The notes beneath the pieces are model-generated. The model worked only from the letters and a program-made list of their open reading frames with translations. It was not told where the DNA came from and did no database searches. From an uncultured cyanobacterium (GTDB lineage: Bacteria > Cyanobacteriota > Cyanobacteriia > Cyanobacteriales > Geitlerinemataceae), in contig CAKZKB010000432.1 in assembly GCA_937121005.1 (NCBI GenBank), positions 1 to 14,379 on the forward strand: a DNA stretch of 14,379 nt, read 5' to 3'. Below are positions 13,500-14,379 of the stretch, in pieces (within the stretch, counting starts at the first letter, position 1; the number at the start of each line of letters is the position of its first letter). A program made the translations under genes and the position numbers.

Positions 13500-14379
13500 T
13501 TAATTGCAGAAATCTGGCGAGCTGGTCACTTCTTCAATTTCGCGAGTATTGAGATCGAAAAGCAAATTTCGCTTAGTTCGCTCGGTAATAGGAAGTGATA
13601 TAGCCCCTTCAATATACAGATAGCTAGAATTACGAGCAAAACACATTCTCTGGGCTGACAGAAGACGCAGATCGGAGAATTCTCGAACAAATTGGCAGGT
13701 ATTTAACTCAAAAAGCCGTTCTCCCTTGAGTGCAGATCCTGGATTTCCAAAAGGGTAATATTCATCAAATGCTGGCCTGCTTGTCCAAATACTAATAAGT
13801 AAGTGGTCATTATCCGGCGAAAACTGCATCCACGACGGGCCTCCCGATCGCGCGTAGGGGACACTACAAGTCTGTCTGAGGTTTGGATAGTCGTAGACAA
13901 AAAATCCATCCCGATAGTCGAAAGCAATCAGTTTTTCTAAATTGTGAGAAAACGCATAGACTTGGTAGTCAAGGCGATCGATCTCTTCCCCAGTTTCCAT
14001 ATCCCAAAACAGAGTTTGGTGAAGTTGAGAAGCAGCCGCTACCCGACCGCCATCGAGCAGCCATGTAGTTCTGATGACCCTTTCCTCTGGCATTTGAAAG
14101 GTGCGAACGATTTCTCCAGAAGCAAGATCTCGCACAGTGACTCGACCTTGACGATCTCCATGGATTTCGTAGTTTCCCAAACGATTGGTGAATCCTCCCA
14201 CCCGCCACTGGCCAATGCCATTTTGGGGTTCTTCCTCTTCTCTCTCTCCCTCAGTCGCTACAATAGCGGGGATAGTCGAGTCAAAGGTAGAACGGTTTTC
14301 GTTCGCAGGCGGCCTTTGCGATCTAGCAGGTAACGCAGTTAACACCGCCAACACCAAGCCAGTTAAGATAGTCGGTAAG
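13500..14379 (-). CDS. Secreted beta-propeller-like protein B, 5' end cut by window edge
   Basis: This is a paralogue of the 11661-10888 protein. Reading in from the right edge, LPTILTGLVLAVLTALPARS is the same signal peptide, so the true start should be about seven codons beyond the window, by analogy with MRAPPY. An internal TTG at about 14357 should not be used as the start. The mature part differs from protein A: an acidic insert (EGEREEEEPQNG) follows the signal peptide, then blade-like strands VTVRDLASGEIVRTFQM, LFWDMETGEEIDRLD, WMQFSPDNDHLLISIW and LFELNTCQFVREF. The matching Cys in QTCSV, NTCQFV and QRMCFA support a shared fold. Its stop lies 18 nt before PEP-CTERM gene B. Function unknown; cell-surface location inferred from the signal peptide. 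Confidence 0.78.
   Translation of the reverse strand, partial: LPTILTGLVLAVLTALPARSQRPPANENRSTFDSTIPAIVATEGEREEEEPQNGIGQWRVGGFTNRLGNYEIHGDRQGRVTVRDLASGEIVRTFQMPEERVIRTTWLLDGGRVAAASQLHQTLFWDMETGEEIDRLDYQVYAFSHNLEKLIAFDYRDGFFVYDYPNLRQTCSVPYARSGGPSWMQFSPDNDHLLISIWTSRPAFDEYYPFGNPGSALKGERLFELNTCQFVREFSDLRLLSAQRMCFARNSSYLYIEGAISLPITERTKRNLLFDLNTREIEEVTSSPDFCN
14325..14379 (-). repeat. 55-bp identity to the signal-peptide DNA of propeller gene A
   Basis: Bases 14325-14379 are identical to 11590-11644, up to the window edge. Both encode the hydrophobic signal-peptide core, while the mature coding regions differ strongly. The identity may continue beyond the window. Confidence 0.9.

Overview
The window looks like a chromosomal segment of a cyanobacterium, probably filamentous. 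The evidence is the high density of the HIP1 palindrome GCGATCGC, a DUF928 protein, a CbiG-CobJ fusion, a PPC-domain vanadium haloperoxidase, PEP-CTERM surface proteins and several short palindromic repeat families typical of cyanobacterial intergenic DNA. No tRNA, rRNA, CRISPR array or intact transposase was seen.

Left part (1-2758). The 5' half of rsmI runs off the left edge on the minus strand. A plus-strand DUF928 tandem array follows in three states: a C-terminal scrap (619-709), a copy with a large internal deletion (748-1160) and an intact secreted copy (1173-1979). Two repeat elements come next, one resembling an IS200/IS605-type end and one MITE-like with 9-bp terminal inverted repeats. 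A pterin-4a-carbinolamine dehydratase gene follows.

Middle part (2759-7776). A two-copy hairpin repeat separates the dehydratase from a minus-strand vanadium-dependent haloperoxidase. A cbiG-cobJ fusion gene for corrin-ring synthesis is transcribed divergently from it. A second copy of the IS-end-like repeat, an unidentified 150-residue protein and a gene-free stretch complete this part.

Right part (7777-14379), all minus strand. This is the most interesting region. A three-gene unit (secreted beta-propeller-like protein, PEP-CTERM protein, O-antigen-ligase-family membrane protein) is present twice in tandem. The downstream unit is complete: 11661-10888, 10858-9098, 9093-7777. The upstream unit has its propeller gene cut by the window edge and its ligase gene reduced to a 36-codon stub, whose homology stops exactly at a HIP1 site. 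The two units are almost identical at their ends (propeller signal-peptide DNA; PEP-CTERM tail plus ligase start), but the middle of each protein has diverged strongly. This suggests gene conversion at the ends with diversification of the exposed parts. The 4-nt spacing between the PEP-CTERM stop and the ligase start suggests translational coupling and a joint role in building a glycan-associated surface layer. That function is inference; the architecture is seen directly.
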